Source: Tissierellia bacterium (GTDB lineage Bacteria > Bacillota > Clostridia > Tissierellales > Peptoniphilaceae). From it: DNA of 40,904 nt. The notes below the pieces were generated by a model, which worked only from the letters and a program-made list of their open reading frames with translations, ran no database searches and was not told the origin of the DNA. Shown one piece after another: positions 1 through 9,297 of the stretch. The stretch covers positions 1 to 40,904 of the forward strand of contig JAAYEL010000032.1 in the NCBI GenBank assembly GCA_012728755.1. Reading direction: 5' to 3'. The position numbers were made by a program, and so were the translations under genes. Each line of letters opens with the position of its first letter. Positions within the stretch are counted from its first letter, which is position 1.

Positions 1-20
1 CCAGACTAGTAAGATAAATA

Positions 21-58
21 AAGCTCGATGTTTAGATATAAGCATCGAGCTTCTTCTT
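21..58 (+). terminator. Rho-independent terminator of an upstream gene
   Basis: A perfect 10-bp stem, AAGCTCGATG (21-30) with CATCGAGCTT (43-52), closes a 12-nt loop and is followed by CTTCTTTT. It probably ends a plus-strand gene lying outside the window, so the array that follows is not simply part of that gene's transcript. Confidence 0.75.
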
Positions 59-86
59 TTGTTTGAATAGTTTGTGAAAGTCTGGA

Positions 87-376
87 TTTACGGGCAAATA
101 CGAGAAGAGCCAGTTAGGCCCGTATAACAATCACTCAAAAATGACTCAATTTACGGGCATATATGGAAAGGAGCGATTAGGCCCGTATAACTCTCGTGAT
201 CTTGAGTGCATTTTACAAGGATTCTTGTGAAATGCTCGGTTAGGCCCGTACAACTTTTGCGGAAAAATCGAGAATTTACGGTTCAAAATCCAAAAGTGAA
301 AAACACACCGTAAATTTATATTTGTAGAAAAAATACTTTACGGTTTATATTTAGAAATTGAAAAATAGACCGTAAA
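87..376. repeat. Array of five regularly spaced inverted repeats (TACGGGC/TACGGT type)
   Basis: Five units lie in gene-free DNA. Left arms start at 89, 152, 214 (degenerate), 277 and 339; right arms start at 118, 181, 244, 306 and 368. Arm-to-arm distance is 29-30 nt in every unit and the period is 62-63 nt. Units 1 and 2 have TACGGGC paired with GCCCGTA. Units 4 and 5 have TTTACGGT paired with ACCGTAAA, so both arms changed together. In unit 3 the left arm is degraded (TACAAGG) and a different 12-bp hairpin (208-219 with 224-235) occupies the place. Loops are purine-rich and units 1-3 keep a TTAG just before the right arm. No T tracts follow the hairpins and I see no ORF. Confidence 0.85.
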
Positions 377-473
377 TTAGTTGAAATCTGTAGTTAATAA
401 AATAACGACAGAAAACCATCATCTCATTTCACCTATAAGAAGATATCCATCTAATTATTGAAATAAAAAATGT

Positions 474-502
474 TTGACAGACATCGAATATGGTCGTATA
501 AT
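474..502 (+). promoter_or_regulatory. Consensus sigma-A promoter of the regulator/ABC exporter operon
   Basis: TTGACA (474-479), a 17-bp spacer and TATAAT (497-502) match the housekeeping consensus exactly. A start near 509 leaves a leader of about 20 nt before the ribosome binding site AAGGAG (519-524). Between the array (ends 376) and this promoter I see nothing else. Confidence 0.85.
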
Positions 503-529
503 ATTGTTAGATGAAGATAAGGAGTTAGT

Positions 530-1642
530 ATGAAACATGTATTTGATGATATTAATTATTTGAGAGAAGCGGTAAATTTGGCTTCTATTGCCTATAAGCC
601 AGAGAATAAGGATGATTATGAGGTAATCGTGAACTTTCATAAGTTCAATATTACTAAGGCTGATTATAGGGAGATATTTGCTAACGATACTCAATTCAAG
701 AAAAATGTGTATAAGGCTGCTAGAAAAGTGGTTAAGAAGTATCCTGATTTGTCTGGTTATTTTGTGCATGCACATGATGTGGGAGAAGAGACGGCTAACC
801 TATGGAGTAAATTGAGGATTGATAGTATTGAAGACCTGGATGAGAATAATTTTAGGGATGCCATTAAATCTGCTATTTATTTTGCTTCGGGAGAGGGAGT
901 TGAAGATTTTGAGATTTTAAAAAATCCTGATGATTATAGTGATGGCGATATAGTTAAAATGATTTTGGATCTAGAAGCTGAGGGATTTGAGACATTGAAT
1001 ATGATTAATAATTTTATTAATGCGGCCTCTATGCTTGGTTCGGTGAAGGAACTTTTGATAGAACTTAGGACTTTAATTATGGAGCATATTCATCTGGTTA
1101 AGGATTCATATGACAAGATGGTTGAGTATTATAGGTCAATAGATAAAGAGGATTTTTTTGGATATAAGCTACTCGAAATGAGTTCGATGGCGAAAAGAGG
1201 ACATTTGAAAGTTTATGTAGATTTGATTCTTTCAAATCATCTTAGTGCTGGATTTATTGTCAATGGTTTTACTGATGAAAAAGATTATGATGTATTTGTT
1301 GGAGTAGGTTACTTATTCGAGAAGGTTCAGTCTTATCAAATTGAAAAGGTAGAGACTGGCGTTGAGATTAAAGAACAGATTAAGGAACTATCGGATGATA
1401 CGAGACTTAAGATTTTGAAGTTACTTTCAGTAAGAGCTTATTATGGCAAGGAATTGGCCGATGAATTGGGTTTAAGTGCTGCTACTATCTCACATCATTT
1501 GGAGAGATTAACATCGAAGAATTTGGCGATATGGGAATTGGATGGTAGAAGGGCTTTTATTAATCTAAATAAAAATGCGATAAGGAGAATTGGACAATTC
1601 TTCTTAGATTTGGCGGGTGATGAAGATGATAAAGAAAATTAA
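530..1642 (+). CDS. ArsR-family winged-helix regulator with a long N-terminal domain
   Basis: A 370-residue protein whose C-terminal part (about residues 280-365) is an ArsR-type winged helix: LSDDTRLKILKLL, then a recognition helix around LSAATISHHLERL, then a wing ending in RRAFINLN. The first 280 residues are mostly helical and I recognise no family; they may sense a ligand or partner. Typical ArsR proteins are near 100 residues, so the extension is notable. No cysteine-rich metal site is visible. Its last 17 bases overlap the downstream exporter gene, which points to control of that exporter. AAGGAG lies 5 nt before the ATG. Function as a transporter regulator is inference from domain and context. 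Confidence 0.8.
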   Translation: MKHVFDDINYLREAVNLASIAYKPENKDDYEVIVNFHKFNITKADYREIFANDTQFKKNVYKAARKVVKKYPDLSGYFVHAHDVGEETANLWSKLRIDSIEDLDENNFRDAIKSAIYFASGEGVEDFEILKNPDDYSDGDIVKMILDLEAEGFETLNMINNFINAASMLGSVKELLIELRTLIMEHIHLVKDSYDKMVEYYRSIDKEDFFGYKLLEMSSMAKRGHLKVYVDLILSNHLSAGFIVNGFTDEKDYDVFVGVGYLFEKVQSYQIEKVETGVEIKEQIKELSDDTRLKILKLLSVRAYYGKELADELGLSAATISHHLERLTSKNLAIWELDGRRAFINLNKNAIRRIGQFFLDLAGDEDDKEN

Positions 1643-3431
1643 AAAGGTTTTTGGTCTTTTTAAAAGGACTCTAAAAAAGAGTTATAGTAAGCCAAAAGTG
1701 TGGTCTAGTGCGATTGTTTATACGATAGCTGGTACACTTTTATCAGTGCTTACACTATTTGCTATTAGATACATATTAGATCTAGTTTCTGAAAATGGAT
1801 TTGATATTAGAAGAGTGCTATTGGTTATTGGGGCTTATGCTTTGAGTATGGTGTTTTGTACATTTTTATTTCACAGAAGCTATGCGAATGTAGCAGGAAC
1901 TTTTACACAAGATAGAATGGAAAGATTAATGGAAGTTCTTGAAAAGTTTACTACTATGGACTTAGAGCTTTATGAAAATGAAAAGTTTATGGCTGAGGCT
2001 AAAAATGCATTTAATTCAACAAGCAGTAATACTACGGGATATGAGGAAGTACTTAATAGAATGTTTAAGATATTACCTAATATTAGCTTGGTATTGATCT
2101 TCACGATTATGCTATTTGCACTTAATCCTTGGATATCAATTGCTATATTTGTTTCTACGTTTATATCAATATATATGAATTCAAAGGCTACAAAATATAA
2201 GCATGATTTGAGAGTACCGCTACAGGAAGAAGAGAGAAAATATGGTACATATATTTCTAAAAGCTATGATTTTTCATACGCTAAGGACATTAGACTTTTT
2301 TCAATGGGTGGTATTTTCGAAAGAAAGCTAAAAGAGTATATAGATTCGATTTATAGGGTGAGTAAAAATTTCTTTAGTGTTGATTTTGTGTATTCTATTG
2401 TCGGACTAGTGGCAACTTTTGTGGCAGACTTTGTTGGGTATTTTATATTAGCTAAAATGGCAAGTGAAGGTAGGATCGATAGCGCTCAATTATTAGTTTA
2501 TATCAGTGTGATATTGTTTTTGAATACTCAGTTGCTTAGCTTAATAGAACATGTCACAGGGATGATTGATTCAATTAGATACGTAGATACGACTTATCAA
2601 TTTCTTGATACGGATTATAGAACAAGTTATTCAGATGAGGATGTAAGCTTTGATGGACCGGTAGATATCGAATTTAAGAATGTATCATATAGATATCCAA
2701 ATACGGATGTTGATGTATTAAGTGATTTGAACTTTAAGATAAAGAAGGGTGAGACTGTTGCTTTAGTTGGTGTTAATGGAGCAGGGAAGACAACTGCTAT
2801 TAAGCTTCTGACTGGTTTGATTAGACCGACTAGCGGACATATTTACATAAATGGACGTGACTATATGGATATATCTGAAAAGTCGCTTTTCAATATGTTT
2901 GCAGTAGTATTTCAAGAAACTCAATTGCCAGCTTTTAAGATTAGCGAAATATTATCTTGTAAGATGGAAGATATAGATTATGGAAGAATTGAGTATGCTC
3001 TTAAAAAAGTAGGACTATGGGATAAAGTGTCTGAACTAAAAAACGGAGCTGATCATAATATGCTTAAGGTTATTGATCCAGAGGGAGCGATATTTTCTGG
3101 TGGTGAAAATCAAAAGATGATGGTAGCACGTGCACTTTATAGAGAAGGTTCGAATGTGATGATTATGGACGAACCAACAGCCGCTCTTGATGCTTTGGCT
3201 GAACAAAAAATCTATGAAGAAATCGGTGAGATAATGGAAGATAAGACGGGCATTTTTATCTCTCATAGACTTGCATCGACTAGATTTTGTGATAGAGTCA
3301 TGCTTTTAGATGGCGGTAATATAGCGCAATTAGGAACGCATGAAGAATTACTTGCTAGAGAAGGTTTATATAAAGAAATGTATGAGACACAAAGCAAGTA
3401 CTATAGAGGTGATGACAATGAAGAAAACTAA
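1626..3431 (+). CDS. ABC exporter half-transporter 1 (TMD-NBD fusion)
   Basis: About 601 residues: a type-IV exporter membrane domain (roughly residues 25-320, about six helices) followed by an ATPase domain with Walker A GVNGAGKTT, a Q-loop in VVFQETQ, signature FSGGE, Walker B VMIMDEP with the catalytic Glu, and H-loop ISHR. I chose the ATG at 1626 over GTG 1617 or ATG 1620 because GGTGATGA precedes it and the N-terminus (KKIKKVFGLF) then lines up with the partner protein (KKTKIFGLF). It overlaps the regulator gene by 17 bp and the next gene by 14 bp, so the three are translationally coupled. Substrate unknown; drug or peptide export is only a family-level guess. Confidence 0.88.
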   Translation: MIKKIKKVFGLFKRTLKKSYSKPKVWSSAIVYTIAGTLLSVLTLFAIRYILDLVSENGFDIRRVLLVIGAYALSMVFCTFLFHRSYANVAGTFTQDRMERLMEVLEKFTTMDLELYENEKFMAEAKNAFNSTSSNTTGYEEVLNRMFKILPNISLVLIFTIMLFALNPWISIAIFVSTFISIYMNSKATKYKHDLRVPLQEEERKYGTYISKSYDFSYAKDIRLFSMGGIFERKLKEYIDSIYRVSKNFFSVDFVYSIVGLVATFVADFVGYFILAKMASEGRIDSAQLLVYISVILFLNTQLLSLIEHVTGMIDSIRYVDTTYQFLDTDYRTSYSDEDVSFDGPVDIEFKNVSYRYPNTDVDVLSDLNFKIKKGETVALVGVNGAGKTTAIKLLTGLIRPTSGHIYINGRDYMDISEKSLFNMFAVVFQETQLPAFKISEILSCKMEDIDYGRIEYALKKVGLWDKVSELKNGADHNMLKVIDPEGAIFSGGENQKMMVARALYREGSNVMIMDEPTAALDALAEQKIYEEIGEIMEDKTGIFISHRLASTRFCDRVMLLDGGNIAQLGTHEELLAREGLYKEMYETQSKYYRGDDNEEN

Positions 3432-5181
3432 AATATTTGGCTTATTCTTAAAAGAAGTTTGGCGTACTAATAAGCTTCAATTTCTTTATTTGATACTGAC
3501 TTCGATATTTGCAAGTGGTCAGGCACTATTGGTAATATATCTTTCTAAAATGGTTATCGATAATGTATTCACTTTGGACTTAAAGTCATTTGCTATAAGT
3601 CTAGGATTGCTTCTGTTAGGGAAATTATCATTATCTTTATTGACAAATTTATTTACTAAAAAGAATAAAGAAGCGACATTAAAGACAGAAAAACTTATGA
3701 ATAAATCATTATCTGATAAGATAATGAACTTAGAATACTCATTATTAGAAGATCCTAAGGTGTTAGATTTAAGAGAAAGAGCGGCTTTTCCGATAACTAG
3801 TATACGAATTATAGAATCTTTTGTAGGCTATATCGGAAAGATAGTAACTGGTCTATTAACTCTATTTGGAGTGGTTGTGTTAATAGCTATGCAAAGTATC
3901 ATTCTTTTGGGATTGATTATCCTTGTAATCATAGCAGGAATTATCTTTTCTGTTAAAATGCAAAACTCTATAAAGAAACAACAAGAAAGCATCATTCCTT
4001 GGAATAGAGTGACAAATTATTTGTTTAGTATAGCAATGAACGATGGTGAACAAAAAAATCATAGGATATATAATACTTCTAAGTTGGTAATAGATAAGAC
4101 ATTTGAGGCTATGCAACCAATGTTTGAAGGACTAAATAGGATTTATAGAAGTGTGGCGGGACTATCAATAAGTAGAAACATAGCATCGACTATCGCCCAA
4201 TCCTTAGCACTTGGTTATGGAGCAATCAGAGTTTTATCAACGACTTTTGGTCCATCGATTAGTATAGGTGACTTTTCCGTTATCATATCTTCAACTGAAA
4301 AATTTACAAATGCTATGGGTGAGGTAGTTTTCTATTTTAACGAAATATTGGTCAATATAGATTATCTTCAACCATGGGGAGAATTTATGATGCTTCCAGA
4401 TCATAAACTTGAAGGTAAAGATAAAAATATGGGACCTCTTGAGACGCTTGAATTTAGAAATGTAACCTTTAAATATCCTAATACGGACAAAGTAATACTG
4501 GATAATATCTCATTTTCTATTAATAAAGGAGAGAAGATTTCTATAGTTGGCATTAATAATGCTGGTAAATCTACGATGGTAAAATTGATTATGAGATTTT
4601 TCAAACCTGATAGTGGTCAAATTTTGTGGAATGGAATTGATATATCGACTTTAGACAATGAAACTTATCTTAAAAACATATCAGGAGTATTTCAGGATTT
4701 TAAGCTATTTCCATTTTCTATCTATGAAAACTTGCTGATTGATCAAAGCGGAGAACAAAAAGTCTGGGATAGTTTGGAGAAAGTGGGATTAAAGAAGAGG
4801 GTTGAAGCATTGCCAAATGGAGTCCATACAAATCTAGATAAGAGTTTGGATGAGAATGCGACAAATTTCTCTGGTGGAGAAAATCAGAAACTTGCTATAG
4901 CAAGAGCTATTAATAAAGAAGCTTCTCTACTTATATTAGATGAGCCAACGGCTGCTCTTGATCCAATTGCTGAAAGTGAGATATTCGAGCATTTCTCACA
5001 ACTAGTAGAACAAAAAACTTCCATTTATATATCTCATAGGATGAGTTCGTCTACTTTTTGCGATAAGGTGCTAGTAATTGATGAAGCAAAGATAGCTGCT
5101 TTTGATAGTCATAAAGAATTAATGAAAACAGAAAATAAGTATAGTGAGCTATTTAATGTGCAAGCTCAAAACTATATTTAG
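3418..5181 (+). CDS. ABC exporter half-transporter 2 (TMD-NBD fusion)
   Basis: A 587-residue partner with membrane helices in roughly residues 20-310 and an ATPase domain: Walker A GINNAGKST (about 378-386), Q-loop in GVFQDFK, signature FSGGE (about 484-488), Walker B LLILDEP, H-loop ISHR. Both NBDs keep the catalytic glutamate, so neither site is obviously degenerate, unlike many heterodimers. The frame is open further upstream to 3340, inside the previous gene, but GAGGTGATGA ending 2 nt before ATG 3418 marks the start. It very likely pairs with the preceding half-transporter. A strong terminator follows the stop. Confidence 0.88.
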   Translation: MKKTKIFGLFLKEVWRTNKLQFLYLILTSIFASGQALLVIYLSKMVIDNVFTLDLKSFAISLGLLLLGKLSLSLLTNLFTKKNKEATLKTEKLMNKSLSDKIMNLEYSLLEDPKVLDLRERAAFPITSIRIIESFVGYIGKIVTGLLTLFGVVVLIAMQSIILLGLIILVIIAGIIFSVKMQNSIKKQQESIIPWNRVTNYLFSIAMNDGEQKNHRIYNTSKLVIDKTFEAMQPMFEGLNRIYRSVAGLSISRNIASTIAQSLALGYGAIRVLSTTFGPSISIGDFSVIISSTEKFTNAMGEVVFYFNEILVNIDYLQPWGEFMMLPDHKLEGKDKNMGPLETLEFRNVTFKYPNTDKVILDNISFSINKGEKISIVGINNAGKSTMVKLIMRFFKPDSGQILWNGIDISTLDNETYLKNISGVFQDFKLFPFSIYENLLIDQSGEQKVWDSLEKVGLKKRVEALPNGVHTNLDKSLDENATNFSGGENQKLAIARAINKEASLLILDEPTAALDPIAESEIFEHFSQLVEQKTSIYISHRMSSSTFCDKVLVIDEAKIAAFDSHKELMKTENKYSELFNVQAQNYI

Positions 5182-5190
5182 TTGATTTCG

Positions 5191-5224
5191 ATAGAGGGTT
5201 GAAATATTCAATCCTCTATTTCAT
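5191..5224 (+). terminator. Terminator of the regulator/ABC exporter operon
   Basis: A 13-bp stem with one G-T pair, ATAGAGGGTTGAA (5191-5203) and TTCAATCCTCTAT (5207-5219), has a 3-nt loop and a following TTTC. It starts 10 nt after the exporter stop codon. Confidence 0.75.
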
Positions 5225-5271
5225 TTTACAAATGAATATAGTAAAATAATCTATTCAATTAAGAAATATAC

Positions 5272-5367
5272 ATCTAAAAGTAGGGAAGATGACCTACGGA
5301 TTTTTAGATTTTTAAGATATATTAAAATTTATTAATAACTTTTTCGCTTTTTTGTAAAATCTAAAAA
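5272..5367. other. Hairpin with alternative pairing in the gap before rpoB
   Basis: ATCTAAAA (5272-5279) and GTAGG (5280-5284) can pair with CCTAC (5293-5297) and TTTTAGAT (5302-5309), followed by a short T run. The same TTTTTAGATTTT (5301-5312) can instead pair with AAAATCTAAAAA (5356-5367). The two folds exclude each other. Both lie upstream of the inferred rpoB promoter, so they matter only for transcripts entering from upstream. The rest of the 348-bp gap holds the exporter terminator and the rpoB promoter. Confidence 0.4.
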
Positions 5368-5385
5368 ACTTTACCTATCAATACA

Positions 5386-5415
5386 TTGACTCTATAGGTT
5401 TAAATGTGGTATATT
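5386..5415 (+). promoter_or_regulatory. Probable rpoBC promoter
   Basis: TTGACT (5386-5391) and TATATT (5410-5415) are separated by 18 bp. The inferred leader of about 107 nt contains a small hairpin, AATACT (5421-5426) with AGTATT (5431-5436), close to the start. The ribosome binding site is GAGGGG (5514-5519) before ATG 5530. Confidence 0.65.
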
Positions 5416-5529
5416 ATCTTAATACTGAATAGTATTCTTAATATGGGTTTTTATGCTAATTTCCTATATTTGATTATATAAGTTACTGTAAATTAGTCAC
5501 TGATGCATGAAATGAGGGGTGGATAAATT

Positions 5530-8500
5530 ATGAATAATCATACAATGATGTATGGTAAAAGAGAGAGACAAAGTTTTTCACGAATTCCAGAAGCGTTATC
5601 GTTACCAAATCTATTGAATATACAAACTGAAAGTTATGATTGGTTTGTTACAGATGGGTTGAAAGAAGTGTTTGAAGACATTTCACCGATAATCGATCAT
5701 TCTGGAAATATTCTTTTGCAATTTGAAGATTTCTATTTTAAAGATGAGCTTAAATACAGTGAGCAAGAAGCTAAGGATAGAGATGCAAACTATGCAAAGT
5801 CTTTAAAGGTTAAGATTAGACTTATTATCCTTGAAGATGGAAAACCAAAAGAGATTAAGGAACAAGAAGTTTTCATGGGAGATTTCCCATTGATGACAAA
5901 AAACGGCACATTTATCATAAATGGTGCTGAAAGAGTTGTAGTAAGTCAGTTAGTTAGATCACCTGGTGTTTATTTTAGTGAAGATCACGATAAATCAGGA
6001 AAGAGAACTGTTGCATCTACTGTGATTCCTAATAGAGGAGCATGGTTGGAGTACGATACAGACGCTACAGGCGCTATAACAGTAAGAATAGACAGAACAA
6101 GAAAATTACCAGCCACTACTTTGATGCGTGCTTTATTATTCGAGACGGATGAAGAGATTATCGAAGCTCTTGGTGACTCAACTACTTTAAGAGCCACTTT
6201 AGAAAAAGAAGTATCTCAAAATTCGACTGAAGCCCTTATAGAAATATATAAGAAGTTAAAGCCAGGAGACCCTGCTTCTAGAGAATCTGCAGAGCCATTA
6301 ATAAATAATTTATTCTTTGATGCTCGTAGATATGATTTAGCAAAAGCGGGAAGATATAAATTCAATAAAAAATTAGCCCTTAGAGATAGAATTAGAGAAA
6401 AATATTCAGCAAAAGACTACACTTCTGAAGATGGAGAAATCTTAGTGACTAAAGGTGAATTCATCACATTGGAAAAAGCTATTGAGATTGAAAATGCAGG
6501 TATTAATACTGTAGATGTAAAGCTTGATAATGCTAACGAAAATGTCATAAGAGTCGTAGGAAATCATTTTGTAGATTTGAATGCATTTTACGAGTTGAAT
6601 GGATTAGATATTGAGGGATTGGGTCTTTCTGAAAAAGTATATTATCCAGTGATGAGAGAAATCATTGAATCATTTACAGATGAGATGACTGATAAAGAAA
6701 AGATTAAGTTAATTGCTAAGAGAAAAGAAGAATTATCTCCAAAGCATGTTACTTTATCTGATATCTTGGCAAGCTTTAGTTATCAACTAAATCTATACGA
6801 ATATGTTGGCGAGATGGATGATATAGATCATCTTGGTAACAGAAGAGTTAGAGCGGTTGGGGAACTTTTACAAAACCAATTTAGAATTGGTCTTTCTAGG
6901 ATGGAAAGAGTAGTAAGAGAAAGAATGACTACAAGCGATCAAGAAATGCTAACACCACAAGGACTATTAAATATTAGACCGGTAACTGCAGCAATTAAAG
7001 AATTCTTTGGCTCTTCTCAGTTATCACAATTCATGGACCAAACAAATCCTATGAGTGAACTTACTCATAAGAGAAGACTTTCTGCATTGGGTCCTGGTGG
7101 TCTTTCAAGGGATAGAGCTGGATACGAAGTAAGAGACGTTCACGACTCTCACTACGGTAGAGTTTGTCCTATAGAAACTCCTGAAGGTCCAAACATCGGA
7201 CTTATCACATCACTTACTACTTATGGTCGTATCAATGGATATGGATTTATTGAAACACCATATAGAAAAGTTGAACCAGGAACAGGAAGAGTAACAACTG
7301 AGATAGTTTACCTTACTGCAGATGAAGAAGATAAATTCATCATCGCTCAAGCCAATGAACCTCTTGATGAAAATGGTATATTTGTACATGAGAGAGTTTC
7401 TGGTAGAGGTATCGATGGTGTAAATGATATATATTTAAAGGAAGAAATTCAATTTATGGACGTATCACCTCAACAGATAGTATCTGTAGGTGCTTCCATG
7501 ATTCCTTTCTTAGAAAATGACGACGCTACTAGAGCGCTAATGGGTGCGAACATGCAAAGACAAGCGGTTCCGCTATTAAAAGCTGAAGCGCCAATTATCG
7601 CAACAGGTATCGAACATAGAGCTGCAAAAGATTCAGGGGTAGTAATCGTTGCTAAAAACGATGGTACTGTATCTTATGTTGGGGATTCTAAGATAAAGAT
7701 AGAAAAAGACATGCCTGATGAATCAGGTAAAGTTGACGTATATGATGTTCTTAAATTTAAGAGAGCAAACCAAGGAACTACATTTAACCAAAGACCAATA
7801 GTTAGAGTTGGTGAGAGAGTTAAGGCTGGTGATATCATTGCTGATGGTCCTTCAACTGATTTGGGTGAGATAGCACTTGGTAAAAACATTTTGATAGCAT
7901 TCATGACTTGGGAAGGTTATAACTACGAAGACGCGATGCTATTAAATGAAAAACTTGTTATTGATGATGTACTTACATCAGTTCATATAGAAGAACATAA
8001 CTGTGAAGCTAGAGAAACAAAATTAGGACCTGAAGATATCACTCGTGACATCCCAAGCGTTGGTGATGAGATGAGAAAAGACCTAGATGAAGATGGTATC
8101 ATTCGTATAGGTGCTGAAGTTCAAGCCGGAGATATCCTAGTTGGTAAGGTAACTCCTAAGGGAGAAACTGAACTATCACCAGAAGAAAGATTGTTAAGAG
8201 CAATATTTGGTGAAAAAGCTAGAGAAGTTAGAGATACTTCATTAAGAGTTCCTCATGGGGAAGCTGGTGTAGTAGTAGATGTTAAGAGTTATTCAAGAGA
8301 AGCTGGTGATGAATTAGCGCCAGGTATTAGTAAGATTATTAGAGTTTATATAGCTACTAAGAGAAAAATCTCTGTTGGAGATAAAATGTGTGGACGTCAT
8401 GGAAACAAAGGGGTTATCTCAAGGATAATGCCAGTTGAAGATATGCCATTTTTACCAAATGGTGATCCTGTACACATAGTATTAAATCCACTAGGGGTAC

Positions 8501-9270
8501 CTTCTCGTATGAACCTTGGTCAAGTATTAGAAGTACATTTAGGTATGGCTGCTAAAAAACTTGGATGGCATGTTGCCACTCCTGTATTCGATGGAGCAAG
8601 TGATAAGGATATCGAAGAAGCTCTTGAAGCTGCAGGATATTCTAAAACAGGCAAGATTAAACTTAGAGATGGTAGAACAGGTGATTTCTTCGATGGAGAG
8701 GTAACAGTTGGATACATGTATATGTTGAAACTTCACCACTTAGTTGATGAAAAAATCCATGCTAGATCTACAGGACCTTACTCATTAGTAACTCAACAAC
8801 CATTGGGTGGTAAAGCTCAATTCGGTGGACAAAGATTCGGAGAGATGGAAGTTTGGGCTCTTGAAGCATACGGCGCATCTCATACTTTACAAGAGATGTT
8901 AACTGTTAAATCCGATGATATAGTTGGAAGAGTTAAGACTTACGAAGCTATAGTTAAGGGTGAAAATATCCCTGAACCAGGAACTCCTGAATCATTCAAA
9001 GTATTAACTAAAGAATTACAAGCATTAGCATTAGATGTTAAGCTTTTAGATGAAAATGGTGAGCAAATTATATTTGTTGAAGACCCTGATGAGGCTGATG
9101 ATTTCCATCAAATCGAAAGATCACTTGATGCACAGGAAGTTTATCCTGAAAAGAAATCTTACCTATCAAGATCAGAAGAATCACAAGACTACTCAGAAGA
9201 CGATGAATATATCGATGATGATGTAGATGAAGATGATGGTTTTTCAATAACAGAGTTAGATGAAGACTAA
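5530..9270 (+). CDS. rpoB: DNA-directed RNA polymerase subunit beta
   Basis: A full-length 1246-residue beta subunit of cytoplasmic RNA polymerase. The rifampicin pocket region (about residues 490-560) reads [16 protein letters not shown], then [13 protein letters not shown], with the wild-type Asp, His and Ser, so no obvious resistance change is visible. Further landmarks are [23 protein letters not shown], and the C-terminal [21 protein letters not shown] that contacts beta prime. The last 60 residues are strongly acidic ([15 protein letters not shown]), a common low-GC extension. It is followed after 27 bp by rpoC. Upstream in this window there is no rplJ-rplL, which usually precede it; instead there is an ABC exporter operon and a separate promoter. 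Confidence 0.98.
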   Translation: MNNHTMMYGKRERQSFSRIPEALSLPNLLNIQTESYDWFVTDGLKEVFEDISPIIDHSGNILLQFEDFYFKDELKYSEQEAKDRDANYAKSLKVKIRLIILEDGKPKEIKEQEVFMGDFPLMTKNGTFIINGAERVVVSQLVRSPGVYFSEDHDKSGKRTVASTVIPNRGAWLEYDTDATGAITVRIDRTRKLPATTLMRALLFETDEEIIEALGDSTTLRATLEKEVSQNSTEALIEIYKKLKPGDPASRESAEPLINNLFFDARRYDLAKAGRYKFNKKLALRDRIREKYSAKDYTSEDGEILVTKGEFITLEKAIEIENAGINTVDVKLDNANENVIRVVGNHFVDLNAFYELNGLDIEGLGLSEKVYYPVMREIIESFTDEMTDKEKIKLIAKRKEELSPKHVTLSDILASFSYQLNLYEYVGEMDDIDHLGNRRVRAVGELLQNQFRIGLSRMERVVRERMTTSDQEMLTPQGLLNIRPVTAAIKEFFGSSQLSQFMDQTNPMSELTHKRRLSALGPGGLSRDRAGYEVRDVHDSHYGRVCPIETPEGPNIGLITSLTTYGRINGYGFIETPYRKVEPGTGRVTTEIVYLTADEEDKFIIAQANEPLDENGIFVHERVSGRGIDGVNDIYLKEEIQFMDVSPQQIVSVGASMIPFLENDDATRALMGANMQRQAVPLLKAEAPIIATGIEHRAAKDSGVVIVAKNDGTVSYVGDSKIKIEKDMPDESGKVDVYDVLKFKRANQGTTFNQRPIVRVGERVKAGDIIADGPSTDLGEIALGKNILIAFMTWEGYNYEDAMLLNEKLVIDDVLTSVHIEEHNCEARETKLGPEDITRDIPSVGDEMRKDLDEDGIIRIGAEVQAGDILVGKVTPKGETELSPEERLLRAIFGEKAREVRDTSLRVPHGEAGVVVDVKSYSREAGDELAPGISKIIRVYIATKRKISVGDKMCGRHGNKGVISRIMPVEDMPFLPNGDPVHIVLNPLGVPSRMNLGQVLEVHLGMAAKKLGWHVATPVFDGASDKDIEEALEAAGYSKTGKIKLRDGRTGDFFDGEVTVGYMYMLKLHHLVDEKIHARSTGPYSLVTQQPLGGKAQFGGQRFGEMEVWALEAYGASHTLQEMLTVKSDDIVGRVKTYEAIVKGENIPEPGTPESFKVLTKELQALALDVKLLDENGEQIIFVEDPDEADDFHQIERSLDAQEVYPEKKSYLSRSEESQDYSEDDEYIDDDVDEDDGFSITELDED

Positions 9271-9297
9271 TATTTAACTAAAGAAGGGGGTATCTTC

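Noticed and set aside
87..376. A row of terminators
   Set aside because: Hairpins have long loops and no following T tracts, and there are no genes between them to terminate.
3340..3417. Longer N-terminus for the second exporter gene
   Set aside because: The extension lies within the preceding coding region, has no ribosome binding site, and reads as a non-conserved tail; GAGGTGATGA marks ATG 3418.
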